The notes: generated from the sequence alone by a model not told the origin. A stretch of DNA of 64,000 nt from Flavobacterium sp. IB48 (GCF_016405855.1 NZ_JAEFCA010000011.1:1-64000); one strand, 5' to 3'. Counted from the first letter of the stretch, positions 8,390 through 17,702 are shown. Numbers and translations: made by a program.

Positions 8390-9430
8390 TTGAGTCTAAA
8401 AAAAATAATCACAATAACTGCAGTAGCCATAATTTCAGCTTTATTGATTTATGGTTTTATTTTAATCAGTAGAATTTTTAGTTCTAACACTAAATTTGAA
8501 GAAAAAGAAGTCTACGTTTACGTGCCTACAGATGCGAATTACACTGATGTAAAAAAGATTTTGGCACCTTACATAAAAAACTTTGACAACTTTGAAATGG
8601 TTGCTGAAAAAAGAGATTATCCGCAAAATGTAAAATCGGGTCGTTTTCTTTTGAAAAAAGACATGAACAATATTGACTTAGTACGAGCAATGCGTTCTAA
8701 CATTCCTGTAAAATTAGTTTTTAACAATCAAGAGCGCTTAGAAAATTTTGCTGGAAGAATAGGCAAAGAAATCGAAGCGGATAGTTTGTCTTTAATGAAA
8801 GCCATCAAAGATTCTACTTTCTTAGCAGCAAACGGATTTAACGAAGAAAATGTTTTTGCAATGTTTATTCCTAATACTTATGAAATTTATTGGAATACTT
8901 CCGCTGAAAAGTTTCGTGATAAAATGATTAAAGAATATCACAATTTCTGGACGGCAGATAGAATCGCTAAAGCAAAAGCACAAGGTTTAACCCCGGTTCA
9001 AGCTACTATTTTAGCTTCAATTGTCCATAAAGAATCAGTTAAAAAAGACGAAAGACCTCGTATTGCTGGTGTTTATTTAAACCGTTTGCGTTTAGAAATG
9101 CCATTACAAGCAGATCCAACAGTCATTTATGCTTTAAAATTAAGAGACAACGATTTTGATCAAGTTATTAAACGAGTTTTTTATAATGATTTGGTAATGA
9201 GATCTCCATATAATACTTATGTAAATAAAGGACTTCCTCCAGGACCAATTGCAATGCCTGATATTACAGCTTTAGAAGCAGTTTTAAACCCAGAAAAGAA
9301 CGATTATATCTATTTCTGTGCAAGTGTTGATCGTTTCGGATATCATGAATTTGCTGCAACACTAGCAGAACATAATGTAAATGCAAAAAAATATTCAGAC
9401 TGGATTGCAAGTCAAGGAGTAACAAGATAA
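8390..9430 (+). CDS. mltG: Endolytic murein transglycosylase MltG
   Basis: 346-aa YceG-like lytic transglycosylase that cleaves nascent glycan strands and sets their length. One N-terminal membrane helix (about residues 6-29) is followed by the periplasmic YceG domain. Catalytic Glu215 is in IVHKES, followed by the conserved RIAGVYLNRL, MPLQADPTV and GLPPGPI motifs. The start codon is TTG at 8390; no ATG in frame would retain the membrane helix, so the TTG start is well supported. It is the last gene of the dapF run and is followed by a terminator. Confidence 0.93.
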   Translation: MSLKKIITITAVAIISALLIYGFILISRIFSSNTKFEEKEVYVYVPTDANYTDVKKILAPYIKNFDNFEMVAEKRDYPQNVKSGRFLLKKDMNNIDLVRAMRSNIPVKLVFNNQERLENFAGRIGKEIEADSLSLMKAIKDSTFLAANGFNEENVFAMFIPNTYEIYWNTSAEKFRDKMIKEYHNFWTADRIAKAKAQGLTPVQATILASIVHKESVKKDERPRIAGVYLNRLRLEMPLQADPTVIYALKLRDNDFDQVIKRVFYNDLVMRSPYNTYVNKGLPPGPIAMPDITALEAVLNPEKNDYIYFCASVDRFGYHEFAATLAEHNVNAKKYSDWIASQGVTR

Positions 9431-9454
9431 TCTGATTTGTTTAAATAATATTAG

Positions 9455-9490
9455 AAAACCGAAGTCAATTTTGCTTCGGTTTTTTTGTTT
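9455..9490 (+). terminator. Terminator of the dapF-mltG run
   Basis: AAAACCGAAG and CTTCGGTTTT form a 10-bp stem followed by T-rich sequence, 25 bases after the mltG stop. Confidence 0.85.
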
Positions 9491-9913
9491 TTTTCTGATG
9501 TAAAAAAGTCTTTGAAATTGAAAAATTATGAAATTGCTATTTTGTGTATTTTTCGATTTGGCATAATAAAAAAATAACCATTTTTTAATGATGAATTTTA
9601 TAAAATTCGAAAACCACCTTTTCAAAATCTGCATAAAAACTACATTTTTTATGTGGGTTAATTCTTTCTTTTTTGTAGAAAAAGCTTAAAATTTCTATAA
9701 AATGCGATTTTTTTTGACCCAAAATTTCAATTTTTAGAGCTGAAATAAGTCACTTCAAATCTTTCGGAATCCATTAGTATATCTGGGATGAAAGCGAATT
9801 GCGTTTTTAAGTGGTAAATGTTAAAGTGTTGATTTATAGTATATTTTGAAAAGACTTATCTTTGCACCGTAGAAATTTCAAGAGGGTGACAGCATCTTGA
9901 AGAAAAACAATTT
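9491..9913. other. Long AT-rich intergenic region before the lysozyme-like gene
   Basis: About 420 bases with no supported gene on either strand. A -7-like element TATCTTTG lies at 9857-9864, 50 bases before the next ATG, with the nearest usable TTG (9829-9831) at a too-long 25-base spacing. The predicted leader contains a small stem, TTCAAGA (9877-9883) with TCTTGAA (9895-9901). Nothing else is recognised. Confidence 0.5.
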
Positions 9914-10552
9914 ATGATAAAGAAATGGTATTTTTATGCGAGTTTAGTCGTTATTATTACATTTTTAAGTTTGGGATTTATTCCCTCAGAAAAAGAAACC
10001 AAACCTTGGTTTTTAATTGAAAAAACAGATGGATCAGAATACATTTTTCCATCAAAAGAAAAAGATGATTATCCAAACACCAACGTCCCATACACAGGAA
10101 ATCATCTAATAGGATTTAAAGAAGCAGTAGCTTTTAAAGAATCACAAGGGCAATACAGACTAGTAAATTCTCTTGGTTATATGGGCAAATATCAATTTGG
10201 TTCTAAAGCTTTAAGAGCAATCGGAATTAATGATAATAAAGCCTTTTTAAAAGATCCTGCGCTACAAGAAAAAGCTTTTATGGCTTTGTTAGCCAAAAAC
10301 AAATGGATTTTACGTTACGAAATCGAAAAGTATCAAGGTAAAATCATCAGTGGTATTGAAATTACCGAATCTGGAATTTTAGCTGCAGCGCATTTAGGTG
10401 GTGCAGGTTCTGTAAAGAACTTTTTCAAAAATAAAGGAAGCAGACATTTTAGAGATGCTTTTGGAACTTCTTTGAAAAGCTATATGAGAGATTTTGCAGG
10501 TTACGATCTTTCTTTTGTAGAAGCAGATAGTAACGCAGCAGTAAACGACTAA
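9914..10552 (+). CDS. Lysozyme-like secreted or membrane-anchored peptidoglycan hydrolase (putative)
   Basis: 212-aa protein with an N-terminal hydrophobic segment (residues 5-22) followed by a domain resembling the lytic-transglycosylase/lysozyme fold. The segment around Glu76 (AVAFKESQGQYRLVNSLGY) and the following MGKYQFGSKAL match the catalytic Glu plus GxxQF arrangement of SLT-like enzymes. A helix with AAAHLGGAGSV follows. I infer cleavage of the glycan backbone in the periplasm; family assignment is by motif only. Close homologues are often labelled as LysM proteins in flavobacterial genomes, but I see no LysM repeat here. Monocistronic, followed by a strong terminator. Confidence 0.75.
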   Translation: MIKKWYFYASLVVIITFLSLGFIPSEKETKPWFLIEKTDGSEYIFPSKEKDDYPNTNVPYTGNHLIGFKEAVAFKESQGQYRLVNSLGYMGKYQFGSKALRAIGINDNKAFLKDPALQEKAFMALLAKNKWILRYEIEKYQGKIISGIEITESGILAAAHLGGAGSVKNFFKNKGSRHFRDAFGTSLKSYMRDFAGYDLSFVEADSNAAVND

Positions 10553-10563
10553 ATGAAAAAAAG

Positions 10564-10597
10564 AAAAATCCCTTGTAAAAAGGGATTTTCTTTTTTA
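10564..10597. terminator. Bidirectional terminator between the lysozyme-like gene and the mutase large subunit
   Basis: GAAAAATCCCTT and AAGGGATTTTC form an 11-bp stem with a short loop, with T-runs on both strands. The minus-strand gene ends at 10595, inside its tail. Confidence 0.85.
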
Positions 10598-12721
10598 ATC
10601 TATTAAAGCTTCTAAGATTTTTATAGCTGCTTCACTTATTTTAGTTCCAGGACCAAAAACAGCCGATGCGCCAGCATCAAATAAGAATTGATAGTCCTGA
10701 GACGGAATAACACCACCTACAATTACCATTATATCTTCACGTCCATGTTTTTTTAGTTCTTCTATTACTTGCGGAACTAATGTTTTGTGTCCAGCAGCAA
10801 GTGATGAAACACCTAAGATGTGAACATCATTCTCAACAGCTTGTTTTGCCGCCTCTGCAGGAGTTTGAAATAAAGGGCCGATATCAACATCAAAACCAAC
10901 ATCTGCATAACCTGTAGCAACCACTTTTGCGCCTCGGTCATGACCATCTTGTCCCATTTTTGCAATCATAATTCTAGGACGTCTACCTTCTTGTTTAGCA
11001 AAAACATCTGCAAGTTGTTTTGCTCGCTCAAAATTCTCGTCATTTTTTATTGCTGCACTATACACTCCGCTAAAAGATTTAATTTGTGCTTTAAAACGGC
11101 CAAAAACAGTTTCCAATGCATTACTGATTTCGCCAAGTGTTGCTCTGTTTCTTGCGGCTTCAATCGCAATTTCTAGTAGGTTGCCTTGTCCTGTTTGTGC
11201 ACAAAGGATTAATTTTTCTAGTGATTTATTTACTTTTTCAGAATCTCTGGTTTGTTTGATTTCTTCGAGACGTTCAATTTGCTGTTTACGAACCAATTGA
11301 TTGTCTACATCCAAAATATCCAACGGATCTTCTTTTTCTAAACGGTATTTATTTACACCAACAATAATATCTTGTCCGCTGTCAATTCTTGCTTGTTTTC
11401 TTGCCGCAGCCTCTTCAATTCGAAGTTTCGGAATTCCAGCCTCAATTGCTTTGGTCATTCCACCTAATTCTTCGACTTCTTCAATTAGCTTCCACGTTTT
11501 TTCAACAATGTCGTTCGTCAGACTTTCAATATAATAACTTCCAGCCCAAGGATCTACTGTTTTGGTAATTTTGGTTTCTTCTTGAAGAAAGATTTGCGTA
11601 TTTCGAGCAATTCTAGCAGAAAAATCTGTTGGAAGCGCAATAGCTTCATCTAAAGCATTGGTATGCAAAGATTGTGTTCCTCCAAAAACCGCCGCTGCAG
11701 CTTCTATACAAGTTCGAGCAACATTATTGAACGGATCTTGTTCTGTTAAACTCCATCCGCTAGTTTGGCAATGTGTTCTTAAAGCCAGAGATTTTTCGCT
11801 TTTCGGATTAAACTGCTGTAATAATTTAGCCCAAATCATACGGCCGGCTCTCATTTTGGCAATTTCCATAAAATGATTCATGCCGATTGCCCAAAAGAAA
11901 GATAATCTTGGAGCAAAATCGTCAATGGTCATTCCTGTAGATAATCCAGTTCTAATGTATTCTAAACCATCTGCCAAAGTATAAGCCAATTCAATATCTG
12001 CAGTTGCTCCAGCTTCTTGCATGTGATAACCAGAAATAGAAATAGAATTGAATTTTGGCATTTTTTTGCTGGTAAATTCAAAAATATCAGCAATTATTTT
12101 CATAGAAGGAGTAGGAGGATAGATATAAGTATTTCTAACCATAAACTCCTTTAAAATATCGTTTTGGATTGTTCCTGCTAATTTTTCAGGACTAACACCT
12201 TGTTCTTCTGCGGCAACAATGTAAAAAGCCATAATTGGTAAAACGGCTCCATTCATGGTCATAGAAACCGACATTTCGTCTAACGGAATCTGATCGAAAA
12301 GCACTTTCATGTCTTCAACAGAATCAATCGCAACTCCTGCTTTACCTACATCACCAACAACTCTTTCATGATCTGAATCGTAACCGCGATGCGTTGGTAA
12401 ATCAAAAGCAATTGAAAGTCCTTTTTGGCCTGCAGCTAAATTTTTTCTATAAAAAGCATTACTTTCTTCTGCGGTAGAAAATCCCGCATACTGGCGAATG
12501 GTCCACGGACGTCTGACATACATGGTAGCATATGGTCCGCGCAAATTTGGTGCAAAACCAGCTCCGAAATCAAGAAATTCCAATTCTTCGATATCTTTCT
12601 CCGAATAGTTTTTTTTGATTTCGATTCCTTCAGCTGTAATGAAGTTGTCAGAATTAGAATTAACTTCTGGTTCCTCACTTTTAACTTCTAGCTTTATATG
12701 TTTAAGGTCTTTTCTTGTCAT
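10595..12721 (-). CDS. scpA: Methylmalonyl-CoA mutase large (catalytic, B12-binding) subunit
   Basis: 708-aa adenosylcobalamin enzyme interconverting succinyl-CoA and (R)-methylmalonyl-CoA. The N-terminal TIM barrel carries RGPYATMYVRRPWTIRQYAG and the long conserved FGGTQSLHTNALDEAIALP region. The C-terminal B12-binding domain shows DGHDRG at 592-597 with the cobalt-ligating His594, then SSLAAGH and VIVGGVIP. Full length for alpha subunits. The small-subunit gene lies 44 bases upstream on the same strand. The metallochaperone meaB is encoded separately at 58432-59526. The likely role is propionate or branched-chain acyl-CoA turnover. Confidence 0.97.
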   Translation of the reverse strand: MTRKDLKHIKLEVKSEEPEVNSNSDNFITAEGIEIKKNYSEKDIEELEFLDFGAGFAPNLRGPYATMYVRRPWTIRQYAGFSTAEESNAFYRKNLAAGQKGLSIAFDLPTHRGYDSDHERVVGDVGKAGVAIDSVEDMKVLFDQIPLDEMSVSMTMNGAVLPIMAFYIVAAEEQGVSPEKLAGTIQNDILKEFMVRNTYIYPPTPSMKIIADIFEFTSKKMPKFNSISISGYHMQEAGATADIELAYTLADGLEYIRTGLSTGMTIDDFAPRLSFFWAIGMNHFMEIAKMRAGRMIWAKLLQQFNPKSEKSLALRTHCQTSGWSLTEQDPFNNVARTCIEAAAAVFGGTQSLHTNALDEAIALPTDFSARIARNTQIFLQEETKITKTVDPWAGSYYIESLTNDIVEKTWKLIEEVEELGGMTKAIEAGIPKLRIEEAAARKQARIDSGQDIIVGVNKYRLEKEDPLDILDVDNQLVRKQQIERLEEIKQTRDSEKVNKSLEKLILCAQTGQGNLLEIAIEAARNRATLGEISNALETVFGRFKAQIKSFSGVYSAAIKNDENFERAKQLADVFAKQEGRRPRIMIAKMGQDGHDRGAKVVATGYADVGFDVDIGPLFQTPAEAAKQAVENDVHILGVSSLAAGHKTLVPQVIEELKKHGREDIMVIVGGVIPSQDYQFLFDAGASAVFGPGTKISEAAIKILEALID

Positions 12722-12765
12722 TGAAACGCTTTGTTTGAATTTGTAATTAATTACTTTTTCTGAGA

Positions 12766-14130
12766 TTATTCCAATTCCAGTCTTTCCTGCTCCGTTTTCT
12801 CTGCCAATCTCTTTTCGATAATTGGTGTAATTAATGTTTTTCTTGGTTTGATTTTCACAAAAGGAAACAATTCTAAATCATGTTTCATTCTGTCTTCTTT
12901 GTTCGGATATTTGTTTGTTCCTAGAAGAATTTCTTTTTTAGAATCGAATGATTCTTGTTCTTTATTGGAACTTTCTTGAATTTTCTTCTTGATTGTGCCA
13001 TCGTTTAAAAGTTTCAAGAATCCACCGTTGGCTTCAATTTCTTTAAATAACGCCAAACTTTTCTCAGCCAATTGCATTGTTAAACTTTCAATATAATAAC
13101 TTCCGTCAGCTGGATTATTTACTTTGTCAAAATAACTTTCGTGTTTTAAAATCAAAAGCTGGTTTCTAGAAATTCGATCTCCAAATTCGTTGTCTTTATG
13201 GTACAATGCATCGTAAGGCAAATTGGCAATTACATCTGCACCACCCAAAATTGCCGACATACACTCAGTTGTTGTACGAAGCATATTTACGTTGTAATCG
13301 TAAATTGTTTTGTTTCGTTTAGTTGGAGTTACCAAGAAATGACATTTTATTTCTGGATTATATTCTTTAGCAATTAAATCAAAAAGCATTCGAAGTGCTC
13401 TAAGTTTGGCAATTTCGAAGAAATAATTGGTTCCAACTGAAATCTGAAAAACAATTGATTTTGTTTCGGCAGAAAAACGATTTAAATATTCGTTTGCGTG
13501 TGCTAAGCTGTAAGCAATCTGCTGTGTAATATTGGCACCTGAATTTTGATATAATCCTAGATCAACACTTAACAAATTTAGATTGGTTGTGTTTTTAAAT
13601 AATAAAGACAATGTCTCAAAATTGTTTTTTTCGGGAGTTGTAAACCAATTTCCTTCGCGTGCTAATTCTCCAATTGGATCAAAATTACAATAGAAAATGG
13701 CTTTTTTCTGTATCGAGATCGTGTCTAATTTTTTAACGAAATCGATTGAGATGAAATTGAAATTAAAGTAAACGATTTTGTTTTCTAAAGGAAGATTCTC
13801 TAGTAATTTCTGAACATCAGTTTTTTCATTCTGAATTGTAAATCGTAAACTTTCAGCGCCTCTTTCTAAAGTGTTTAAAGCACGTTCGATAGATTTTTCT
13901 ACATCGAAAACAAAGATATTCTGGCAGATTTTAAAATCTGAGGCTTGAGTTTTTACATTTGCAGCTTTTGTAAATTCATCTATATGATAAAAAGGTTTAA
14001 CCTGAATATCTTCTGGCGAATTCCAAATAACAGTTTGATTGTAATCGGCTCCATCTAATTCAAACTGAATTTTTTGTTTCCATTGTTTGGATGAAATCGG
14101 ATTAAAATCGTCGAATAGGTTAGTGGCCAT
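12766..14130 (-). CDS. mutA: Methylmalonyl-CoA mutase small (beta) subunit
   Basis: 454-aa partner of the large subunit. The barrel-like part is recognisable (SFDKVNNPADGSYYIESLT, GGADVIANLPYDAL) but the substrate and catalytic residues are degenerate, as expected for the non-catalytic subunit. It ends near residue 454 and has no C-terminal B12-binding-like domain, whereas classical small subunits such as the Propionibacterium one exceed 600 aa. The downstream gene is the large subunit. It follows the FtsB-like gene after 14 bases, suggesting one transcript. Confidence 0.92.
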   Translation of the reverse strand: MATNLFDDFNPISSKQWKQKIQFELDGADYNQTVIWNSPEDIQVKPFYHIDEFTKAANVKTQASDFKICQNIFVFDVEKSIERALNTLERGAESLRFTIQNEKTDVQKLLENLPLENKIVYFNFNFISIDFVKKLDTISIQKKAIFYCNFDPIGELAREGNWFTTPEKNNFETLSLLFKNTTNLNLLSVDLGLYQNSGANITQQIAYSLAHANEYLNRFSAETKSIVFQISVGTNYFFEIAKLRALRMLFDLIAKEYNPEIKCHFLVTPTKRNKTIYDYNVNMLRTTTECMSAILGGADVIANLPYDALYHKDNEFGDRISRNQLLILKHESYFDKVNNPADGSYYIESLTMQLAEKSLALFKEIEANGGFLKLLNDGTIKKKIQESSNKEQESFDSKKEILLGTNKYPNKEDRMKHDLELFPFVKIKPRKTLITPIIEKRLAEKTEQERLELE

Positions 14131-14144
14131 TGTATTTTGTTTGA

Positions 14145-14477
14145 TTATTCTTTGTCTTGAATGGTATCTCCTTCAAATTGTATGATATAAATATCTTCGC
14201 TATCTTTTTTCATGAAATACTTTTCACGTGCGTATTTCTCAATTTGTTCAGGATTTTTGAGCTGTTTGATCTGCTCCTGATCTTTTCTGATTTCTTCCTG
14301 ATAATACTTTTTATTATCTTGAAGTTCATGAATTTGTTCATCTAAAAAACGATGATCAAAATAGGAGTAATTATCTAAAAATAACATCCAAACTATAAAA
14401 AATAGCAAAACCCAAACATATTTGTTTCCAAGGTATTTGAACCATTTTTTGTCTTTGTATGGATTTTTAAATTTCAT
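14145..14477 (-). CDS. FtsB/DivIC-family septum formation protein
   Basis: 110-aa bitopic protein with a short basic cytoplasmic tail, one membrane helix (about residues 20-36, KYVWVLLFFIVWMLFLD), and a periplasmic coiled coil (about 45-80) ending with the family motif EKYAREKYFMKKDSEDIYII. The architecture and the terminal motif match FtsB/DivIC, which joins FtsL and FtsQ in the divisome. It is encoded between uridine kinase and the mutase subunits; the link to the mutase appears to be only a shared transcript. Confidence 0.88.
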   Translation of the reverse strand: MKFKNPYKDKKWFKYLGNKYVWVLLFFIVWMLFLDNYSYFDHRFLDEQIHELQDNKKYYQEEIRKDQEQIKQLKNPEQIEKYAREKYFMKKDSEDIYIIQFEGDTIQDKE

Positions 14478-14499
14478 TTTAAACGAATATTTCTTTTGT

Positions 14500-14620
14500 A
14501 TTTGTTATCTCTAGCCCCGATATCTCCCGATTTAGAAAAACAAGGCTTTTTTGCCGTAGTTTTTCTTTATCGGGAATAAAGGCGAAAGCGGTAATAAGCT
14601 CCTAATTATTATGGTTTAAA
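14500..14620. repeat. Probable intergenic repeat copy between the FtsB-like gene and udk
   Basis: This 156-bp gap contains two facing clusters: CCCGATATCTCCCGAT (about 14517-14532) and TATCGGG (about 14569-14575), then GGCGAAAGCGG and AGCTCC. The wording resembles short intergenic repeats of flavobacteria, but I see only this one copy in the window, so the assignment is tentative. Confidence 0.3.
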
Positions 14621-14633
14621 TTTACGATAAAAA

Positions 14634-15242
14634 TTATGAAATACGCTGATTAATTACGGCCCGAACTACATCAATTGCTACCGTATTGTATTTATCATTC
14701 GGAATAATAATATCGGCAAATGCTTTAGTTGGCTCTATAAATTGCTCGTGCATAGGCTTTAAAGTAGTTTGATAACGATTTAAAACCTCGTCAATATCAC
14801 GTCCTCTCTCTGAAATATCTCTTTTTAAACGACGGATTAATCTTTCGTCAGAATCGGCATGAACGTAGATTTTGATGTCAAAAAGCTCACGCAATTCTGG
14901 ATTAGTCAAAATTAAGATACCTTCAACAATCATTACTTTTCTAGGATGTGTCGTAATTGTATCATCAGTTCTGTTATGCTGAATAAATGAGTAAACAGGC
15001 TGATCAATAGTTTCACCTGCTTTTAAAGCTTTTAGATGTTTTACTAACAATTCAAAATCGATGGCACGAGGGTGATCAAAATTGATTAATGCTCTCTCGT
15101 CAAAAGACAAGTTATGGTTTTCTTTATAATACGAATCTTGAGAAATTACACCAACTTCAGTGTCTGGTAATTCGTTCATGATTTGGTGTACAACTGTTGT
15201 TTTTCCGCTTCCAGTTCCTCCTGCAATTCCAATAATGAGCAT
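14634..15242 (-). CDS. udk: Uridine kinase
   Basis: 202-aa kinase that phosphorylates uridine and cytidine in pyrimidine salvage. The P-loop GIAGGTGSGKTT is at residues 5-16, and the family motifs SQDSYYKEN, FDHPRAIDFELL and VEGILIL are present, as is the lid with RRLKRDISERGRD. Full length. It is probably the first gene of the run leading to the FtsB-like protein and the mutase subunits, though the 156-bp gap makes that uncertain. Confidence 0.96.
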   Translation of the reverse strand: MLIIGIAGGTGSGKTTVVHQIMNELPDTEVGVISQDSYYKENHNLSFDERALINFDHPRAIDFELLVKHLKALKAGETIDQPVYSFIQHNRTDDTITTHPRKVMIVEGILILTNPELRELFDIKIYVHADSDERLIRRLKRDISERGRDIDEVLNRYQTTLKPMHEQFIEPTKAFADIIIPNDKYNTVAIDVVRAVINQRIS

Positions 15243-15534
15243 AAAATTTTTGTTTGATATTTGTTTGGCAAAAATAATAATTTAACTGAATCGCTAAACA
15301 TTTAAAATAATTTAACCATATAAGTAACGTAAGTAAATTTAAGCTAGAAAATATTTAAGCAAAATGTTACTTAACTGAAATTATTGCCGTTATATTGATA
15401 AAAGACCGAATTATTTGTTTTAAATCATTTAAGCGATATAAGTAAATATAAATAGTTCTTTTTTTTGACTTAAAGAACTTTAAAAATCCCCACTAAACTT
15501 ATAATCTCTTATATGAACTTATATGGTGAAAAAA
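15243..15534. repeat. Gene-free region with degenerate ACTTATATGG inverted repeats
   Basis: There is no gene in this stretch. ACCATATAAGT at 15315-15325 faces its exact complement ACTTATATGGT at 15517-15527, and degenerate copies (taagtaacgtaagtaaat, gcgatataagtaaat, cttataatctcttatatga) fill the space between. This looks like one large imperfect hairpin built from tandem short units. Confidence 0.6.
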
Positions 15535-15562
15535 AAATCCCGAAAGTAAACCTTCGGGATTT
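15535..15562 (-). terminator. Terminator downstream of the SDR gene
   Basis: AAATCCCGAAAG and CTTTCGGGATTT-like arms (the right arm reads CTTCGGGATTT) form an 11-bp stem. On the minus strand it follows the stop of the SDR gene and ends in a T-run. Confidence 0.75.
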
Positions 15563-15616
15563 CGTGCAATCAGTATAGTTTTAAAAAAATATTCTGAATT
15601 TAGTAAGCACTTGTAA

Positions 15617-16498
15617 TTATTTATTCTTTTTTGCTTTTATCATCATTTCAAGCTGATCCCAAAGTTCTTCTGGAATTGCTTCTAATAAATTGAACTGTCC
15701 AGCGCCTTTTAACCATTCGCCACCGTCAATTGTAATTACGTCTCCATTAATGTATGAGGAGAAATCGGAAACTAAATAAGCCGCTAAATTGGCTAATTCC
15801 TGGTGATCTCCAACTCTTTTTAATGGCACTTTTTTGGCCATGTCAAATTTCTCCGAAAGATCTCCAGGCAATAATCTGTCCCAAGCTCCTTTTGTAGGGA
15901 ATGGCCCTGGAGCAATTGCGTTAGAACGAATTCCGTATTTTGCCCATTCTACAGCAAGACTTCTTGTCATTGCCAAAACTCCCGCTTTTGCCGTAGCACT
16001 AGGAACAACATAAGCAGATCCTGTCCAAGCGTAAGTGGTTACTATATTTAAAATTGTTGCCGACGTTTGTTTGGTATCGATCCAATGTTTTCCAAAAGCA
16101 AGTGTGCAGTTTTTAGAACCTTTTAATACAATATCAATTACGGTATCAAATGCATTTGCTGACAATCTTTCGGTTGGCGAAATAAAATTACCTGCTGCAT
16201 TATTTAAAAGAACATCTACTTTTCCGAATACTTTTAAAGTTTCCTGAAGCATGTTTTCTACTTCTTCGTAATGACGTACATCACATTGTAAAGGAAGACA
16301 TTTACCTCCAGTTTGACTTTCCAGTTCGGCTGCAGTAGTTTTTAACTTTTCCAGATCTCTAGAAGTTATGGCTACTTGAGCTCCTAATTCGAGAAAATAT
16401 TTGGTCATAGCTTTACCTAAACCGCTTCCGCCGCCTGTAACGACAATGACTTTGCCTTGTAAAGCATCATCACGTAACATTTTATCTGTGTAGCTCAT
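15617..16498 (-). CDS. SDR-family oxidoreductase resembling 2,4-dienoyl-CoA reductase
   Basis: 293-aa short-chain dehydrogenase. The NADP-binding glycine motif is VTGGGSGLGKAMTKYFLELG (about 20-39), and NNAAGNF follows. The usual YxxxK pair is replaced: the lysine is in PSATAKAGV, with Ser rather than Tyr four residues before it. That pattern, with the upstream Tyr in TTYAWTGSA, is known from the 2,4-dienoyl-CoA reductase branch, which reduces unsaturated fatty acyl-CoA intermediates. The assignment to that reaction is an inference from motif type. It is monocistronic with its own terminator and lies 76 bases below an aminotransferase gene. Confidence 0.85.
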   Translation of the reverse strand: MSYTDKMLRDDALQGKVIVVTGGGSGLGKAMTKYFLELGAQVAITSRDLEKLKTTAAELESQTGGKCLPLQCDVRHYEEVENMLQETLKVFGKVDVLLNNAAGNFISPTERLSANAFDTVIDIVLKGSKNCTLAFGKHWIDTKQTSATILNIVTTYAWTGSAYVVPSATAKAGVLAMTRSLAVEWAKYGIRSNAIAPGPFPTKGAWDRLLPGDLSEKFDMAKKVPLKRVGDHQELANLAAYLVSDFSSYINGDVITIDGGEWLKGAGQFNLLEAIPEELWDQLEMMIKAKKNK

Positions 16499-16574
16499 AG
16501 TTTTTCTTTTTTTGCAATATTAATTAAATAAAATAGGATGCACGCATAATAATGTTATAAAATTTCGATAAATT

Positions 16575-17702
16575 TTATATATCACATAATTTTTTTGCTG
16601 CAGACTCGAGTGTGAAGTTGTCTTTGGCAAAACAAAAGCGAATAAGTTTTTGATCTTTATGATCGGAATAAAAAGTAGAAATAGGTATTGCAGCAACCCC
16701 ATGATCGATGATTAGTTTTTTGCAAAAAGTAACATCGTCTTCGTTTGAAATATTGGCATAAGAAGCAACCTGAAAATAAGTTCCTTCGCAAGGTTTTAGT
16801 TCAAAACGGCTATTTTGAAGCAGTTTCTGGAAATAATCTCTTTTTTCCTGATAGAATTTTCCAAGAAGATTTACATCAACAACATCTAAATATTCGCTAA
16901 TTGCAAACTGAGAAATACTGTTTACGCTGAAAACCAAAAACTGGTGAACCTTTTTAATTTCTGTCATTAAATGTTCAGGAGCAATAGTATAGCCAATTTT
17001 CCAGCCTGTTATATGAAAAGATTTTCCAAAAGAAGAAACCATAACGCAACGGTCTAAAAGAAAATCTTTGGTATGTGCCGAAATATGTTTTTCTTCAAAA
17101 GTGATGTATTCGTAAACTTCGTCAGACAAAACGATAATGTTTGGATATTTTTCAAGAAGATTTTTTAATTGTACAAAATCATTTTCAGTTAAAATTTTCC
17201 CTGTCGGATTATGCGGATTATTGATGATAATCATTTTGCTCTTTTCAGAACAAGCTTTTTCTATTGTTTCCCAGTTTGGCGTGTAATCATCATTTAGGGC
17301 AACTCGAACAGGTTTTGCTTTACAGAGTAAAACAGGAGATTCGTAAGAATCGTAACTTGGATCTAGAATTATGACTTCATCATTTTCTTTTACTAAAGCT
17401 AAAATCGTGGTAAAAATTCCCTGAGTTGCTCCAGCCGTAACCAAAAGTTCTGTATCTGGATTTATTGTTCTGTTATAAGAATCCTGAGTTAATTTTGCAA
17501 TTTTGTCCATCAACGGAGGATAACCTGCCATTGGGGTATATTGGTGAACATTTTCCTTTGCTAATCGGGAAACGATATCTGTTAATCTCTCATCAACAGG
17601 AAAATTAGGAAATCCTTGAGAAAGATTTATTGCATTGTATTCAGTTGCCATTTTAGACATTAATGTAAAAATGCTAGTGGTTACATTTGGGAGTTTACTC
17701 AT
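16575..17702 (-). CDS. Class I/II PLP aminotransferase (methionine/KAT-like)
   Basis: 375-aa fold-type I aminotransferase. The PLP lysine is Lys227 in SSFGKSFHITGWKIGY. NNPHNPTGK (161-169) and DEVYEYI (194-200) are the cofactor-anchoring motifs, and RFCFAK near the end carries the substrate-carboxylate Arg. The sequence style (NLSQGFPNFP, HQYTPMAGYP) matches the YbdL/kynurenine aminotransferase group, active on methionine and aromatic residues. Substrate is inferred, not shown. Confidence 0.9.
   Translation of the reverse strand: MSKLPNVTTSIFTLMSKMATEYNAINLSQGFPNFPVDERLTDIVSRLAKENVHQYTPMAGYPPLMDKIAKLTQDSYNRTINPDTELLVTAGATQGIFTTILALVKENDEVIILDPSYDSYESPVLLCKAKPVRVALNDDYTPNWETIEKACSEKSKMIIINNPHNPTGKILTENDFVQLKNLLEKYPNIIVLSDEVYEYITFEEKHISAHTKDFLLDRCVMVSSFGKSFHITGWKIGYTIAPEHLMTEIKKVHQFLVFSVNSISQFAISEYLDVVDVNLLGKFYQEKRDYFQKLLQNSRFELKPCEGTYFQVASYANISNEDDVTFCKKLIIDHGVAAIPISTFYSDHKDQKLIRFCFAKDNFTLESAAKKLCDI

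Noticed and set aside
9395..9634. A 79-codon minus-strand frame after mltG
   Set aside because: It overlaps the mltG 3' end and the terminator on the opposite strand and has low-complexity sequence.
12766..14130. Mutase small subunit as a degraded pseudogene of the large subunit
   Set aside because: The frame is intact over 454 codons, keeps subunit-type conservation, and the small subunit is naturally non-catalytic.
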